Of a stretch of DNA of 64,000 bases, positions 1 through 8,981 are shown piece by piece. Both the position numbers and the translations under genes were made by a program. Within the stretch, counting starts at the first letter, position 1; every line of letters begins with the position of its first letter. The notes beneath the pieces were generated by a model, which was given only the letters and a program-made list of their open reading frames with translations, did not search any database and was not told the origin of the DNA. The DNA is from Cyanobacteria bacterium FACHB-DQ100 (GTDB lineage Bacteria; Cyanobacteriota; Cyanobacteriia; Leptolyngbyales; Leptolyngbyaceae), in the NCBI GenBank assembly GCA_014695195.1, contig JACJNW010000019.1, positions 124,001-188,000 on the forward strand, written 5' to 3'.

Positions 1-405
1 TGTCACCAAAGGACGTAGCGCTTCAATATCGCGATTGTGATCTAAGTAATAAGCTCCCACCACTGCCTCAAAAGTGCTGCTCAGAAGATTTGAATTCTGA
101 TAACCGCCGTCACGAATTGCGCCTTGTCCAAGCCTCATTCTGGAATTTAATCCAATTTCAGTCGCGAACTTAGCAAGTTGCCTTTCGTCTACGAGTGCTG
201 CTCGTCGTCGCGTCATTTCATCTTCTCCCATTTCGGGATAAAGCTGATAAAGGTAGTCGCCACTGATGAAATTGAGAATGGCATCGCCCAGAAATTCTAG
301 ACGCTCGTTATCTCCATCTCCTCTAGGATTTTCATTCACATAGGAACGGTGAGTGAGAGAGCGACGTAGAAGCTTTTCGTCTTTGAACATCAAGAGTTTG
401 TGCAT
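1..405 (-). CDS. rnc: Ribonuclease III, 5' part (C-terminus outside the window)
   Basis: The first 135 codons of an RNase III are present on the minus strand; the rest lies beyond base 1. RNase III cuts double-stranded RNA in rRNA precursors and other transcripts. The diagnostic signature NERLEFLGD is at residues 33-41, and the helix NLLSSTFEAVVGAYYLD, which carries the second acidic metal-binding cluster, is near residue 112. The ATG at 405-403 follows a GAGGAAAAG Shine-Dalgarno sequence. The double-stranded RNA-binding domain would be in the missing part. The gene diverges from mnmA, so the roughly 150 bases between them must hold both promoters. Confidence 0.93.
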   Translation of the reverse strand, partial: MHKLLMFKDEKLLRRSLTHRSYVNENPRGDGDNERLEFLGDAILNFISGDYLYQLYPEMGEDEMTRRRAALVDERQLAKFATEIGLNSRMRLGQGAIRDGGYQNSNLLSSTFEAVVGAYYLDHNRDIEALRPLVT

Positions 406-552
406 CTTTTCCTCGCTACGTTGATTGAAAGCTGAAAAGTCGGGGGATAAAGGCTATTGCCACAACCGTTGTTACAGTCAAAACAAGCCAGTTCTACACC
501 GATTTTGCGGCAAAATGTTAGCCTAGAAGGGATTTTAGATTGCGAAACTCCG

Positions 553-1599
553 ATGAACAAAGTTGTGGTAGGACTCTCTGGGGGAGTCGATAGTTCGGTT
601 GCGGCTGCCACGTTGCATGATCAAGGCTATGAAGTCGTGGGCTTGACCCTTTGGTTGATGAAAGGGAAGGGACAGTGCTGCTCTGAAGGCATGATCGATG
701 CGGCTAAACTTTGTGAGGAGTTGGACATTCCACATCACATTGTCGATAGCCGTGATGTATTTCAGGAAAATATTATCGATTACCTGGTGACAGGCTACGG
801 AGAAGGAATTACGCCGTTGCCCTGTTCGCAGTGCAATAAAGCGGTGAAGTTTACCCCGATGCTGAACTATGCGCGGGAAACGTTGGGGATTGATAAAATC
901 GCCACCGGTCACTATGCGCGCATTCGGGTTGAAAATGGGCGGTATCAACTGTTGAGAGCGATCGATCGATCTAAAGATCAATCTTATTTCTTGTATGACC
1001 TGGATCAAGAAGTTCTGTCGCGGGTGCTCTTTCCGCTCGGTGAAAAACACAAAACCGAAACCCGCCAAATTGCTGCTGCGTTTGGATTGCACACCGCAGA
1101 CAAGCCCGAAAGCCAAGATCTGTGTTTAGTCGAAGCGAACGGTTCAATGCAAGCGTTTCTTGATAAATACATCACGCCGCACAAAGGCGAAATTGTCGAT
1201 CGCGCTGGTAAAGTTCTCGGTCAGCATGAGGGCGTGCATCACTATACGATCGGGCAGCGTAAAGGGTTAGGAATCGCTCACACAGAGCCGCTTTATGTGA
1301 TTGGTTTAGATGCGGCTCGCAATCGGGTGATTGTGGGTGAGCGATCGGAAGCGCAGAACCCCGAATGTACGGTGGGACGGATTAACTGGGTGTCGATCAC
1401 ACAACCGACCGCACCGATCAAAGCCGATGTACAGATTCGGTATCGATCGATAGCGACTCCTGCAACAGTGATTCCGATCGAAGATAATCGGGTGCGGATT
1501 GTGTTTGATGAGCCGCAGTTTAGTATCACACCCGGACAAGCCGCCGTTTGGTATGACGGAGAGGTGCTACTTGGGGGCGGAATTATTGAGCGGGGGTGA
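553..1599 (+). CDS. mnmA: tRNA-specific 2-thiouridylase MnmA
   Basis: MnmA inserts sulfur at C2 of the wobble uridine 34 of Lys, Glu and Gln tRNAs in the cytoplasm, using ATP and a persulfide donor. The PP-loop GLSGGVDSS is at residues 7-15. The two catalytic cysteines are C94 (in [10 protein letters not shown]) and C191 (in ESQDLC). The 348-residue length is normal. A longer reading from a TTG at 457 exists, but its extra 32 residues do not resemble the family, and the ATG at 553 gives the conserved [11 protein letters not shown] start. The 3' end overlaps the opposing dipeptidase gene by 33 bases. Confidence 0.95.
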   Translation: MNKVVVGLSGGVDSSVAAATLHDQGYEVVGLTLWLMKGKGQCCSEGMIDAAKLCEELDIPHHIVDSRDVFQENIIDYLVTGYGEGITPLPCSQCNKAVKFTPMLNYARETLGIDKIATGHYARIRVENGRYQLLRAIDRSKDQSYFLYDLDQEVLSRVLFPLGEKHKTETRQIAAAFGLHTADKPESQDLCLVEANGSMQAFLDKYITPHKGEIVDRAGKVLGQHEGVHHYTIGQRKGLGIAHTEPLYVIGLDAARNRVIVGERSEAQNPECTVGRINWVSITQPTAPIKADVQIRYRSIATPATVIPIEDNRVRIVFDEPQFSITPGQAAVWYDGEVLLGGGIIERG

Positions 1600-2247
1600 G
1601 GCAATTGCGCCAAGCGGAACATCTCGGACTGAGAAGTTCTGCCAGCCCTTGCCGTCAAAGTGCCACCATTCGGTCGAGAGTGGGATGAATCCTGCTCTCA
1701 CCATTGCATTTTCTAGCAGTTGTCGATTTTTCAGCACTGATGCGGGTAAATCAGTGTAACTCCGGCTGGCGCGTTCTGTGAAATCATCAAATTGAGTCGG
1801 CATGGGAAGTTCTTTTCCAGTGCGATCGATCAGTGTGACATCGACGGCAGCTCCTCGATTATGCCGTGATCCTTTGGCGGGATTGGCGACATATCGCTCG
1901 TCGGGAACAATTTCCCACAGGCGTTTTTGAATCGATAACGGGCGGTAACAATCGTATACTTTCAGTCCAAGCCCTTCTTTTTCTAAGTTTGTTTGCACTT
2001 GCGATAACTGTTGTGCAACCGAAGCGCGTAGAATACATCTCGCTTGGGGATAAAGCTTCCGTTTGACAAAATTGTTAGTGGTGGCGTAACGAATATCGAG
2101 CGCGATCCGGGGGTTGATCGATCGAATATCGACAAACACAGCGGGATTTAGTTCAGTTGCATTCATCGGGCTGTGAATGAGCAAGGCGCACATAAGCGCG
2201 ATCGAGAACGCGAGAACAGACCGAATCTGGGAAGAAGAGGGTTGCAT
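1567..2247 (-). CDS. VanX/DdpX-type D-alanyl-D-alanine dipeptidase (exported)
   Basis: This is a zinc peptidase of the M15D (VanX) family, which hydrolyses D-Ala-D-Ala. The zinc-binding segment [10 protein letters not shown] at residues 127-136 supplies H129 and D136. EWWHF at 193-197 supplies the catalytic glutamate and the third zinc ligand H196. YRP at 101-103 matches the conserved arginine region. A hydrophobic signal sequence covers about residues 10-30, so the enzyme probably acts in the periplasm on peptidoglycan breakdown products rather than in vancomycin resistance. No vanH or vanA partner is nearby. It converges on mnmA and overlaps its end. Confidence 0.85.
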   Translation of the reverse strand: MQPSSSQIRSVLAFSIALMCALLIHSPMNATELNPAVFVDIRSINPRIALDIRYATTNNFVKRKLYPQARCILRASVAQQLSQVQTNLEKEGLGLKVYDCYRPLSIQKRLWEIVPDERYVANPAKGSRHNRGAAVDVTLIDRTGKELPMPTQFDDFTERASRSYTDLPASVLKNRQLLENAMVRAGFIPLSTEWWHFDGKGWQNFSVRDVPLGAIASPPLNNSAPK

Positions 2248-2369
2248 TTCAATTTAAGCCAATGAGTTTTGTTGAAAAAACGGACTTGAGCTTTGGGCAC
2301 TTTGTTCACTCCGGTAATCTGTGGTAAGGTAATCAAAACCTTGCTTGTTGCACAATATTTTCAATTACC

Positions 2370-3065
2370 ATGCTGCTGTCTTCGAGAATCAATGTTTGGC
2401 ATATGGTTCCGATCGCCCTTGGGTTACATGGACTGATGTTTATTGTTCCGGTTCCTTCCCAAGATGCGATCGTAGAGCGGCAAAATCCTAAAACGGTAAG
2501 GGTTGCCAATGTGCCCAATCCTTCTTCCAAGGCAACAACGCCGCCGACTCCCAAAGCAAAGGCTTCTCCCAAGCCTACTCCGCCACTGTTGGTGAAGCCT
2601 CGTGTAGTTGAACCTCCTGTAACTCTTTCTCAACCTAAGCCAAGTGCCTCGACTCCTATCGTTGCGACTCCGACCCCCTCTCCAGTTGTGTCACCCTCTC
2701 CAGTGGTATCACCCTCTCCAGCGCCAACGACTTCTCCGACCCCAACGCCGTCCCCCTCGCCTAAAGACGCTTTACAGCTCGATGGTGCAACTCCGGGCTG
2801 TGATGGGCGCGAAGGATGCTGGGAAATTGCTGAAACACAGGGGAGAATGATATCGAAAACGCTAGAGAAGCAGCTACAAGACCAGGGCTATCAAGTGACT
2901 GAGAAAGATATCAACGAAGATGTAGGAATGCGAGTGTATCAAGTTGAGAAATCAGGAACTCAGCCGTATTATCTGCATTTTATCTGGAGCGATCGCGGAA
3001 CCGCTTATGTTCGTCACGCTCAAATTCTCAGCCGTAGCGAACTCGAAGCGATCGCAAATCTCTAG
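2370..3065 (+). CDS. Membrane-anchored proline-rich protein, TonB-like N-terminal half
   Basis: The 231-residue product has one hydrophobic N-terminal segment at about residues 12-28. A Pro/Thr/Ser/Lys-rich stretch follows at about 48-133, including the repeated unit SPVVSPSPVVSPSP. A compact C-terminal domain of about 95 residues begins DGREGCWEIAETQGRM. The anchor, Pro-rich spacer and small periplasmic domain resemble the architecture of TonB-like proteins, but I see no clear TonB C-terminal signature and no ExbBD genes nearby. Its stop overlaps the convergent hpnB stop by four bases. Function unknown. Confidence 0.7.
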   Translation: MLLSSRINVWHMVPIALGLHGLMFIVPVPSQDAIVERQNPKTVRVANVPNPSSKATTPPTPKAKASPKPTPPLLVKPRVVEPPVTLSQPKPSASTPIVATPTPSPVVSPSPVVSPSPAPTTSPTPTPSPSPKDALQLDGATPGCDGREGCWEIAETQGRMISKTLEKQLQDQGYQVTEKDINEDVGMRVYQVEKSGTQPYYLHFIWSDRGTAYVRHAQILSRSELEAIANL

Positions 3066-4186
3066 TACGTGCGCCCTTTCCATGCACCGCCCTGTCCTTG
3101 CCAATGTTTGACAGCAGAATCGATCGTCATGAGTAGATAGAGAAATGCGATCGCAGGTAAGCAAAACGCATACCAAAATGAACAGCGATAAAACTGCACG
3201 ATTGGAAAGTAAGCCAGAGTCATTAATGCGTAAGTTAATAAGCTAATTGAATTTCCGGTTAATATTCCAATTACGGGAGAGAGATAAACAATAAACATTC
3301 CGGATACTGCACCCATTAATAGCAGAGGAGAATAATTTAGTTGGGTATAAGCAGTACGAGAGACCATGTTCCAGATCGTACCGAGTGAATCGTAGGGACG
3401 TAAACTGATTGTCGTTGGAGTCAATCCGAGCCAGATTCTTTTAGAACCCGTCGATTTAATCGCATCCGCTAAGGCACAATCATCAATTAACGCTTGCCGA
3501 ATTGCCGCGACACCGCCAATTCGAATCAATGCCTCACATCGAATGAGACTACATCCGCCTGCCGCAGCCGCTAACGATCGACCCGGATCATTTGCCCAAC
3601 GAAACGGATATAGCTTAGCGAAAAAGAACACAAATGCTGGAATCAGTAACTTCTCCCAAAAACTCACACAGCGTAATCGCACCATGAGCGATACTAACTC
3701 GCGATCGTCTGCGATCGCATGACTCACCAGATCTCGCAAATTGTTCTGATCATGCTCAATATCTGCGTCCGTCAACAAAAAATAATCCGGCTGCAACTCC
3801 ATGCCTTTTTGAATGCCCTGTTCCAACGCCCACAGTTTTCCTGTCCAACCTGCGGGTAGGGGTTGCGCTGAGAGAATCTGTAGCTGAGCGGCTTTTCCGA
3901 GCGATTCGGCTGTTTCCTTGGCGACTTCTGCGGTTCCGTCGGTGCTGTGATCGTCTACTAGAATGATTTGGAGCGAACCAGAATAGGATTGTGTGAGCAA
4001 CGATCGCAAAGTAATCGACAGCAAATCCGCTTCATTTCGGGCTGGAATTACGACGCAAACCGAAGCGCTTTCTAGCTCTCCATCGGGCAGGCGTTGATCC
4101 ATTCGCCAAAACTGCCCCCGGAATCCTAGCAAATAGATCCAAATTAATAAACTTACGATCGACAGCCCAAGAATGATTTCGCTCAT
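3062..4186 (-). CDS. hpnB: Hopene-associated family 2 glycosyltransferase HpnB
   Basis: This 374-residue membrane-bound GT-A glycosyltransferase has an N-terminal membrane segment at about residues 3-22. The nucleotide-sugar-binding stretch VDDHSTDGT is at 77-85, the DxD-type metal site TDADIEH at 139-145, and several membrane helices lie at the C-terminus. Its length, the PAGWTGKLWAL motif (111-121) and its position beside squalene-hopene cyclase match the HpnB family of hopanoid loci. The exact acceptor of HpnB proteins is not established; a role in hopanoid or related lipid glycosylation is inferred from context. It is transcribed away from the cyclase. Confidence 0.82.
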   Translation of the reverse strand: MSEIILGLSIVSLLIWIYLLGFRGQFWRMDQRLPDGELESASVCVVIPARNEADLLSITLRSLLTQSYSGSLQIILVDDHSTDGTAEVAKETAESLGKAAQLQILSAQPLPAGWTGKLWALEQGIQKGMELQPDYFLLTDADIEHDQNNLRDLVSHAIADDRELVSLMVRLRCVSFWEKLLIPAFVFFFAKLYPFRWANDPGRSLAAAAGGCSLIRCEALIRIGGVAAIRQALIDDCALADAIKSTGSKRIWLGLTPTTISLRPYDSLGTIWNMVSRTAYTQLNYSPLLLMGAVSGMFIVYLSPVIGILTGNSISLLTYALMTLAYFPIVQFYRCSFWYAFCLPAIAFLYLLMTIDSAVKHWQGQGGAWKGRTY

Positions 4187-4231
4187 GTCACAATCACGAT
4201 AAATGCTTTAATTACACGGGGAGCGATCGCA

Positions 4232-4489
4232 ATGGCTTTCATTCGCGTTGATGAAAACATCACTGTGAACACCCAGTACATCGTAAAAGTAAAGTGGAAA
4301 CTTAATGCTGAAAATGATGAACTCTCAGGATCAATTTTCCTAACAGGTGGCGACAAGAACGAAGTGGTTGCGATCAAAGGTGCAGCCGCTTATAAATTGT
4401 GGGATATTCTTCATGCGCGTGAGGATTTGCCCCGAAATAAAAATAGCGAAGCGAGCGCAGAATGGCAGCATAGCCGTAGAGGTTGGTAA
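4232..4489 (+). CDS. Small conserved-looking protein preceding squalene-hopene cyclase
   Basis: This gene encodes 85 residues and ends 25 bases before the cyclase start on the same strand, so the two are probably co-transcribed. The product is soluble, starts MAFIRVDENITVNTQYIV, and alternates hydrophobic and polar residues as a small beta-rich fold would. It has no signal peptide, cysteines or motif that I recognise. It lies between divergent hpnB and shc. Function unknown; a link to hopanoid synthesis rests on position only. Confidence 0.68.
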   Translation: MAFIRVDENITVNTQYIVKVKWKLNAENDELSGSIFLTGGDKNEVVAIKGAAAYKLWDILHAREDLPRNKNSEASAEWQHSRRGW

Positions 4490-4514
4490 TGTTTGGGTGT
4501 GAGGAGAATTTGGC

Positions 4515-6542
4515 ATGCAGGAACGATCGCTCTTAACCGCAATTGAAGCAAGTCAGCAGTATCTTTTATCGCTGCAAAAACCAGAAGGATACTGGTGGGC
4601 AGAGCTTGAATCGAATGTGACGATCACGGCTGAGACCATTTTGCTGCACAAGATTTGGGGAACCGATCAAGCACGACCGCTGCACAAAGCCGAGGACTAT
4701 TTACGATCGCAGCAGCGTGATCATGGCGGTTGGGAATTGTATTACAACGATGGCGGCGATCTGAGTACAACGGTTGAAGCGTATATGGCGCTACGGCTGC
4801 TTGGGGTTGCGGCGGCTGATCCGGCATTGGTCAGAGCCAAAGAATTTATCCTGGCGCGGGGCGGAATTACCAAAACGCGGATTTTTACCAAGTTTCATTT
4901 GGCGCTGATTGGGTGTTTTGATTGGCGCGGTATTCCTTCGCTGCCGCCTTGGATTATGTTTTTACCCTCGCTGAAAGTGGAAATCCCGAATCCGTTTGGT
5001 ACAGAGCCGCTTTTTTCAGGACATACCTTCAGCATTTATGAGATGTCGAGTTGGGCGCGAGGCAGTACCGTTCCGTTGTTGATCGCGTTCGATCGCAAGC
5101 CCGTTTTCATTACCAATCCAGCCATTACGCTCGATGAACTCTACACCGAGGGCGTACATAATGCGGTGTATGAGTTGCCGAGAAAATCGGATTGGACAGA
5201 CTTATTTTTGGATCTCGATCGAGCGTTCAAGTTTGCTGAAGAGTTGAATTTCATGCCGCTACGCGAGGAAGGCATCAAAGCGGCAGAAAAATGGATTCTT
5301 GAACGCCAAGAAGCCACTGGAGATTGGGGTGGGATTATTCCCGCGATGATCAATTCGCTGCTGGCATTGCGCTGTTTAGGGTACAACGCGAATGATCCGT
5401 TTGTGGCACGGGGATTAAAGGCGATCGACAATTTCGCGATCGAAGAAGAGAATAGTTATCGGATTCAGCCTTGTGTGTCTCCGGTTTGGGATACGGGACT
5501 GGTGATTCGATCGCTGGTTGAATCCGGTGTGTCTCCGTCTGATCCGGCATTAACCAAAGCGGGTGAATGGCTTTTAGACAAACAGATTCTCAGCTACGGA
5601 GATTGGGCGGTTAAAAACACCGAAGGAAAACCCGGAGCGTGGGCGTTTGAGTTCGAGAATCGCTTTTACCCGGATGTTGATGATTCGGCAGTCATCGTGA
5701 TGGCGCTGGATCTGCTTCAGATGCCGGATGAAGCTTTGAAGCAACAAGCGATCGTGCGGTGTGTGAATTGGATTAGCACGATGCAGTGTAAGCCCGGAGG
5801 CTGGGCAGCGTTTGATCTCGATAACGATCAAGACTGGCTAAACGCGATGCCTTACGGGGATCTTAAAGCCATGATTGATCCGAATACTGCGGATGTGACG
5901 GCTCGTGTTTTAGAGATGTTCGGTCAGCTTCAAACCGGAGATGCCAAACGTTGTGCAACTTTAACACCGGAAAGAATCGATCGTGCTTTAGCGTACTTGA
6001 TGCGCGAACAGGAAGCGGACGGCTCTTGGTTTGGGCGCTGGGGTGTGAATTACATTTACGGAACGAGTGGCGTTTTAGTGGCATTGTCGAAGGCGGCTCC
6101 GAAGTCACATCGAACCAGCATTCGACGGGGAGCGACTTGGCTTGTGCGATCGCAAAATCCTGATGGCGGCTGGGGTGAAACTTGCGAAAGCTACAAAAAT
6201 CCAGCGCTCAAAGGGAAAGGCGACAGTACCGCATCTCAAACCGCTTGGGCAGTGATTGGATTGTTGGCGGCGGGAGATGCCACTGGGGATTATGAGTGGG
6301 ACGCGATCGACAAAGGAATCGCTTATCTGATTGAGACTCAGAAAGATGGCGCGTGGAATGAAGACTGCTTTACAGGTACAGGATTTCCAGGACATTTTTA
6401 TCTGAAGTATCACCTGTATCAGCAGCATTTTTCGCTGACAGCTTTGGGGCGATATCAGATGAGTTTGCAGCAGCGATCGGCGTTGAAAGTGCCGTTGAAT
6501 CTGAAGGTGAGAGAAGTCGTTCTGGAATCGGGAGAGGCTTAG
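4515..6542 (+). CDS. shc: Squalene-hopene cyclase
   Basis: The enzyme cyclises squalene to hopene or diplopterol, the first committed step to hopanoids, and is a monotopic membrane protein. The catalytic acid motif DVDD is at residues 387-390. Several QW-type repeats are visible, such as QQRDHGGWELYY near residue 70, QEADGSWFGRWG near 500 and QNPDGGWGE near 548. The 675-residue length is slightly above the bacterial norm. GAGGAG sits nine bases before the ATG. Paired with hpnB, it shows that this organism makes hopanoids. A small hairpin follows at 6560-6576. Confidence 0.95.
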   Translation: MQERSLLTAIEASQQYLLSLQKPEGYWWAELESNVTITAETILLHKIWGTDQARPLHKAEDYLRSQQRDHGGWELYYNDGGDLSTTVEAYMALRLLGVAAADPALVRAKEFILARGGITKTRIFTKFHLALIGCFDWRGIPSLPPWIMFLPSLKVEIPNPFGTEPLFSGHTFSIYEMSSWARGSTVPLLIAFDRKPVFITNPAITLDELYTEGVHNAVYELPRKSDWTDLFLDLDRAFKFAEELNFMPLREEGIKAAEKWILERQEATGDWGGIIPAMINSLLALRCLGYNANDPFVARGLKAIDNFAIEEENSYRIQPCVSPVWDTGLVIRSLVESGVSPSDPALTKAGEWLLDKQILSYGDWAVKNTEGKPGAWAFEFENRFYPDVDDSAVIVMALDLLQMPDEALKQQAIVRCVNWISTMQCKPGGWAAFDLDNDQDWLNAMPYGDLKAMIDPNTADVTARVLEMFGQLQTGDAKRCATLTPERIDRALAYLMREQEADGSWFGRWGVNYIYGTSGVLVALSKAAPKSHRTSIRRGATWLVRSQNPDGGWGETCESYKNPALKGKGDSTASQTAWAVIGLLAAGDATGDYEWDAIDKGIAYLIETQKDGAWNEDCFTGTGFPGHFYLKYHLYQQHFSLTALGRYQMSLQQRSALKVPLNLKVREVVLESGEA

Positions 6543-6559
6543 AGAAGGGCGATCGATAG

Positions 6560-6579
6560 AACGGATTTGCTCCGTTTTA
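6560..6579 (+). terminator. Weak candidate terminator after shc
   Basis: AACGGA (6560-6565), a five-base loop and TCCGTT (6571-6576) form a short hairpin followed by TT, 18 bases after the shc stop. It coincides with the left end of the inverted-repeat element, so it may belong to that element. Confidence 0.35.
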
Positions 6580-6780
6580 GGTAGTTCTTGCCTCCTAAAT
6601 CCCCCACAAGTGGGGGACTTTGAGAAGAAATCTGATCAGCTTTGGAAGCAGACTTGTCATCAATTTTCATTTAGGTTCTTCTCAAGAGTGTTAACACAAT
6701 TTCAGGGTTGCATATTACTTCAAAGTTCCCCATTCATGGGGGATCTAGGGGGTTGAAGCTGTCCAAAACGAAGCGAAAAA
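6564..6780. repeat. Inverted-repeat element, copy A (MITE-like)
   Basis: The left arm (about 6564-6625) carries CCTCCTAAATCCCCCA, TGGGGGACTTTGAGAAG and a flanking TTTGCTCCGTTTTAGG. The right arm (about 6719-6780), read on the other strand, carries GCTTCGTTTTGGACAGCTTC, CCCCCTAGATCCCCCAT and GGGGAACTTTGAAG. The arms therefore form imperfect terminal inverted repeats of about 60 bases around a 90-base centre with no open reading frame. A second copy lies at 46657-46775 in the atp operon. No transposase is present, so it would be non-autonomous. Confidence 0.7.
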
Positions 6781-6797
6781 CTTATGTCAAAGTTCCA

Positions 6798-7094
6798 CTA
6801 AAGCAACGCAGTACAATTCAACGATCGCACCTCCATCGCGTCCGAGATATAGCACGATCCGCCAAATCGGTTGAGAATTGGGCGGATTTTCTCGATCGCA
6901 TCCTTCAACTGTTCTGGCGCACAAAACGCAATAATATACGCCATTTCAATCATTTCGTCGCTTCCAGAAACCCCGCTACTTTCAAGATTGCGGAACACAG
7001 TATAGCGATCAATTTCGGATTGCTTCAGGCTATTGAGAATTTTTGGAAGCTCGATCGAATCTGAGATGATTTCAATCCGTTTAACAGCGTGCAT
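6798..7094 (-). CDS. sbtB: PII-like signalling protein SbtB
   Basis: SbtB is the trimeric PII-like partner that binds adenyl nucleotides and controls the bicarbonate transporter SbtA. This 98-residue protein has the ferredoxin-like PII pattern (VKRIEIISDSIELPKILNSL at the start, then a glycine/serine-rich loop at about residues 38-45). It starts four bases after the sbtA stop, the usual sbtA-sbtB arrangement. It lacks the C-terminal CGPxGC-type redox loop of Synechocystis SbtB and simply ends NCTALL. Its T-loop region is also short. Identification rests mainly on fold pattern and on position next to sbtA. Confidence 0.82.
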   Translation of the reverse strand: MHAVKRIEIISDSIELPKILNSLKQSEIDRYTVFRNLESSGVSGSDEMIEMAYIIAFCAPEQLKDAIEKIRPILNRFGGSCYISDAMEVRSLNCTALL

Positions 7095-7098
7095 AACT

Positions 7099-8067
7099 TT
7101 ACCAAAGAAGAGTAATTCCGTATTCGTACAATGGAATTCCGATCAGAATATTGAACGGAAACGTGACCGCAAGCGCTGCAGAAATATAAAAGCTAGGATT
7201 AGCTTCTGGAACCGTTAAACGCATCGCTGCGGGAACCGCAATATAAGACGCACTTGCACATAACACCGCAAACAAAAGTGCATCCCCCGAAGACAGCGAG
7301 ATCGCTTTTGCGAGAAAGATGGCGATCGTCGCATTTAGCATCGGGATCAACACCCCAAACGACACCAAAAACGTCCCAGTTTTCTGTAGTTCTTGAATTC
7401 GCTTTGCCGCGACCAGTCCCATATCTAGCAAGAAGAAGGTCAGCACTCCGTAAAACATATCTTGCGTAAACGGTTTCAACGTCTGCCAGCCATGCTCTCC
7501 AGTGATAAAACCGATCGCTACACTCCCCACCAACAGAAACACCGAACCGTTAAAAAATGCTTCTCGCAGCACCTCCGACCATTGAATCGGCTCATCACTA
7601 GCACGATCGGTAAACACATTCACCAAAATTAAGCCAATAATGATCGCAGGTGACTCCATGAGCGCCAATGCTGCGACCATGTAACCGTTATAAGCAATCT
7701 GAAGCTGATCGAGAAATGATCCAGCCGTAATAAACGTCACCGCACTGATTGATCCGTAAGTCGCCGCGAGCGCTGCTGAATTATAGGGATCTAAGCGCGA
7801 TCGCAAAATGAAAAACGTATAGATTGGAACAGCAATCGCCATTACGATCGCAGCGCTCAACGTCACGATAACCGCTTGGCTAATCCCGCTCCGCGCCAGC
7901 TCTACGCCACCTTTAAACCCGATCGACAGTAGCAAATACAGCGAAAACAACTTCGGAATGGGTGCGGGAATATCAAGATCCGATTTCACCAAAACCGCCA
8001 GCATTCCTAGAAAAAAGAACAACACAGGCGGATTCAGAAAGTTAGAAACGATCAGGGTAAAGTCCAT
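7099..8067 (-). CDS. sbtA: Sodium-dependent bicarbonate transporter SbtA
   Basis: SbtA is a single-component Na+/HCO3- symporter of the inner membrane and a key part of the cyanobacterial CO2-concentrating mechanism. The 322-residue product is highly hydrophobic, with about ten membrane segments in two inverted halves. Family stretches include LSIGFKGGVELA, AATYGSISAVTFITAGSFL and FLLDMGLVAAKR. The central cytoplasmic loop near residues 150-170 separates the halves. It is the first gene of a two-gene operon with sbtB. The 155 bases between it and the divergent small gene at 8223 must contain its promoter, which probably responds to inorganic carbon supply; that is known for the family and not shown here. 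Confidence 0.93.
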   Translation of the reverse strand: MDFTLIVSNFLNPPVLFFFLGMLAVLVKSDLDIPAPIPKLFSLYLLLSIGFKGGVELARSGISQAVIVTLSAAIVMAIAVPIYTFFILRSRLDPYNSAALAATYGSISAVTFITAGSFLDQLQIAYNGYMVAALALMESPAIIIGLILVNVFTDRASDEPIQWSEVLREAFFNGSVFLLVGSVAIGFITGEHGWQTLKPFTQDMFYGVLTFFLLDMGLVAAKRIQELQKTGTFLVSFGVLIPMLNATIAIFLAKAISLSSGDALLFAVLCASASYIAVPAAMRLTVPEANPSFYISAALAVTFPFNILIGIPLYEYGITLLW

Positions 8068-8222
8068 TCACAGAAAAAATAACGTTACCTTCCATTCAAA
8101 CGGGGAATGGCGATCGAGGCAAGAACGCACAATCTTTACGACTTCTTGACCAGAGCTTAACCCGCTTTCAGAAAACAGTGGGTACGATCGCGCCTGTAGC
8201 TAACCCCCTGGAGCTTCTGATT

Positions 8223-8366
8223 ATGACAAAAACTCTGGATCAATCGAACGATCGTGCCACTAAATCGGGTACAGAAAATTCTCCGAATAGCCCATCCTTT
8301 AACTTTGAGCTTTGGGCAAAACAATTGCGTCCTCAACTTCTAGCGTCTTTGTACAAACATAAATAG
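8223..8366 (+). CDS. Small protein of 47 residues
   Basis: An ATG at 8223, nine bases after a GGAG Shine-Dalgarno sequence (8210-8213), opens a 47-codon frame. The N-terminal half is polar and Asn/Ser-rich and the C-terminal half is FNFELWAKQLRPQLLASLYK, a likely amphipathic helix. The good ribosome-binding site and ordered composition make it plausible as a real gene. I do not recognise it. It diverges from sbtA. Confidence 0.5.
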   Translation: MTKTLDQSNDRATKSGTENSPNSPSFNFELWAKQLRPQLLASLYKHK

Positions 8367-8395
8367 TACAAAACACAAATAGAACTGATGCTGAG

Positions 8396-8981
8396 CTAAC
8401 GTCCGGCTTTGAGAGTTTGCTCAGCAGTCAATTGCAGGGTTGAGAATGCGGGAGAAACGATCGTATCGGTATGTTTGAACTTCCCTACTTCCCGATAACG
8501 ATCGTTCTCAAGTTGCAGCACTGTAATTATTGATTGCGCTGGATCAATCAGCCAATATTCAGAAATACCACGCTCAGCGTACTCTTTGCGCTTATCAACG
8601 TAATCGCGCTCTCTAGATTGCTGATCGCTGCTTGAAACAACCTCGACCACGAGCAAAGGAGGCGGCATTTCAGGTCTCAACACATTTCCTCCGGCAAGAA
8701 TTGCAACGGCAGATTCTTCGGTATGAACAATTAAGTCAGGTTGTCGCGCTGTTACCTTGGTAGAACGGGTAGCAATCTGATGCCCGATTGCTACCCGATA
8801 AGAGGGAATTCCCCATTTCTAAAAACCTGGCAAAAAGAAAGCTTGCAATCACAACGTTGAGTGGATTCTCCGGAGCCATTGCTACTAATTCTCCGTTTAC
8901 TAACTCATAGCGAGTATCAGTTCCGTCGTCATAGTTAAGGTATTCCTCAAAAGTTCCAAACCGCCGCTTTGCCTGCGTCAT
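8396..8981 (-). pseudogene. Uma2-family endonuclease-like gene (DUF820), frameshifted
   Basis: The 5' part in one frame reads MTQAKRRFGTFEEYLNY...YELVNGELVAMAPENP...FARFLEMG and then runs off into SGSNRASDC. The 3' part, in another frame, continues as IPSYRVAIGHQIATRSTKV...PDLIVHTEESAVAIL and LVVEVVSSSDQQSRERDYVDKRKEY. Together they make one complete Uma2 protein (PD-(D/E)XK nuclease-like fold) with a one-base shift in the run ATGGGGAATT near 8815. The ATG at 8981 overlaps the preceding stop as ATGA, so the gene was once translationally coupled to the large upstream gene. It is a pseudogene unless the shift is a sequencing error. Confidence 0.8.

Noticed and set aside
2600-2770. Tandem repeat in DNA of the proline-rich protein gene
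   Set aside because: The repeats encode SPVVSPSP-type protein units and are explained by the coding sequence.
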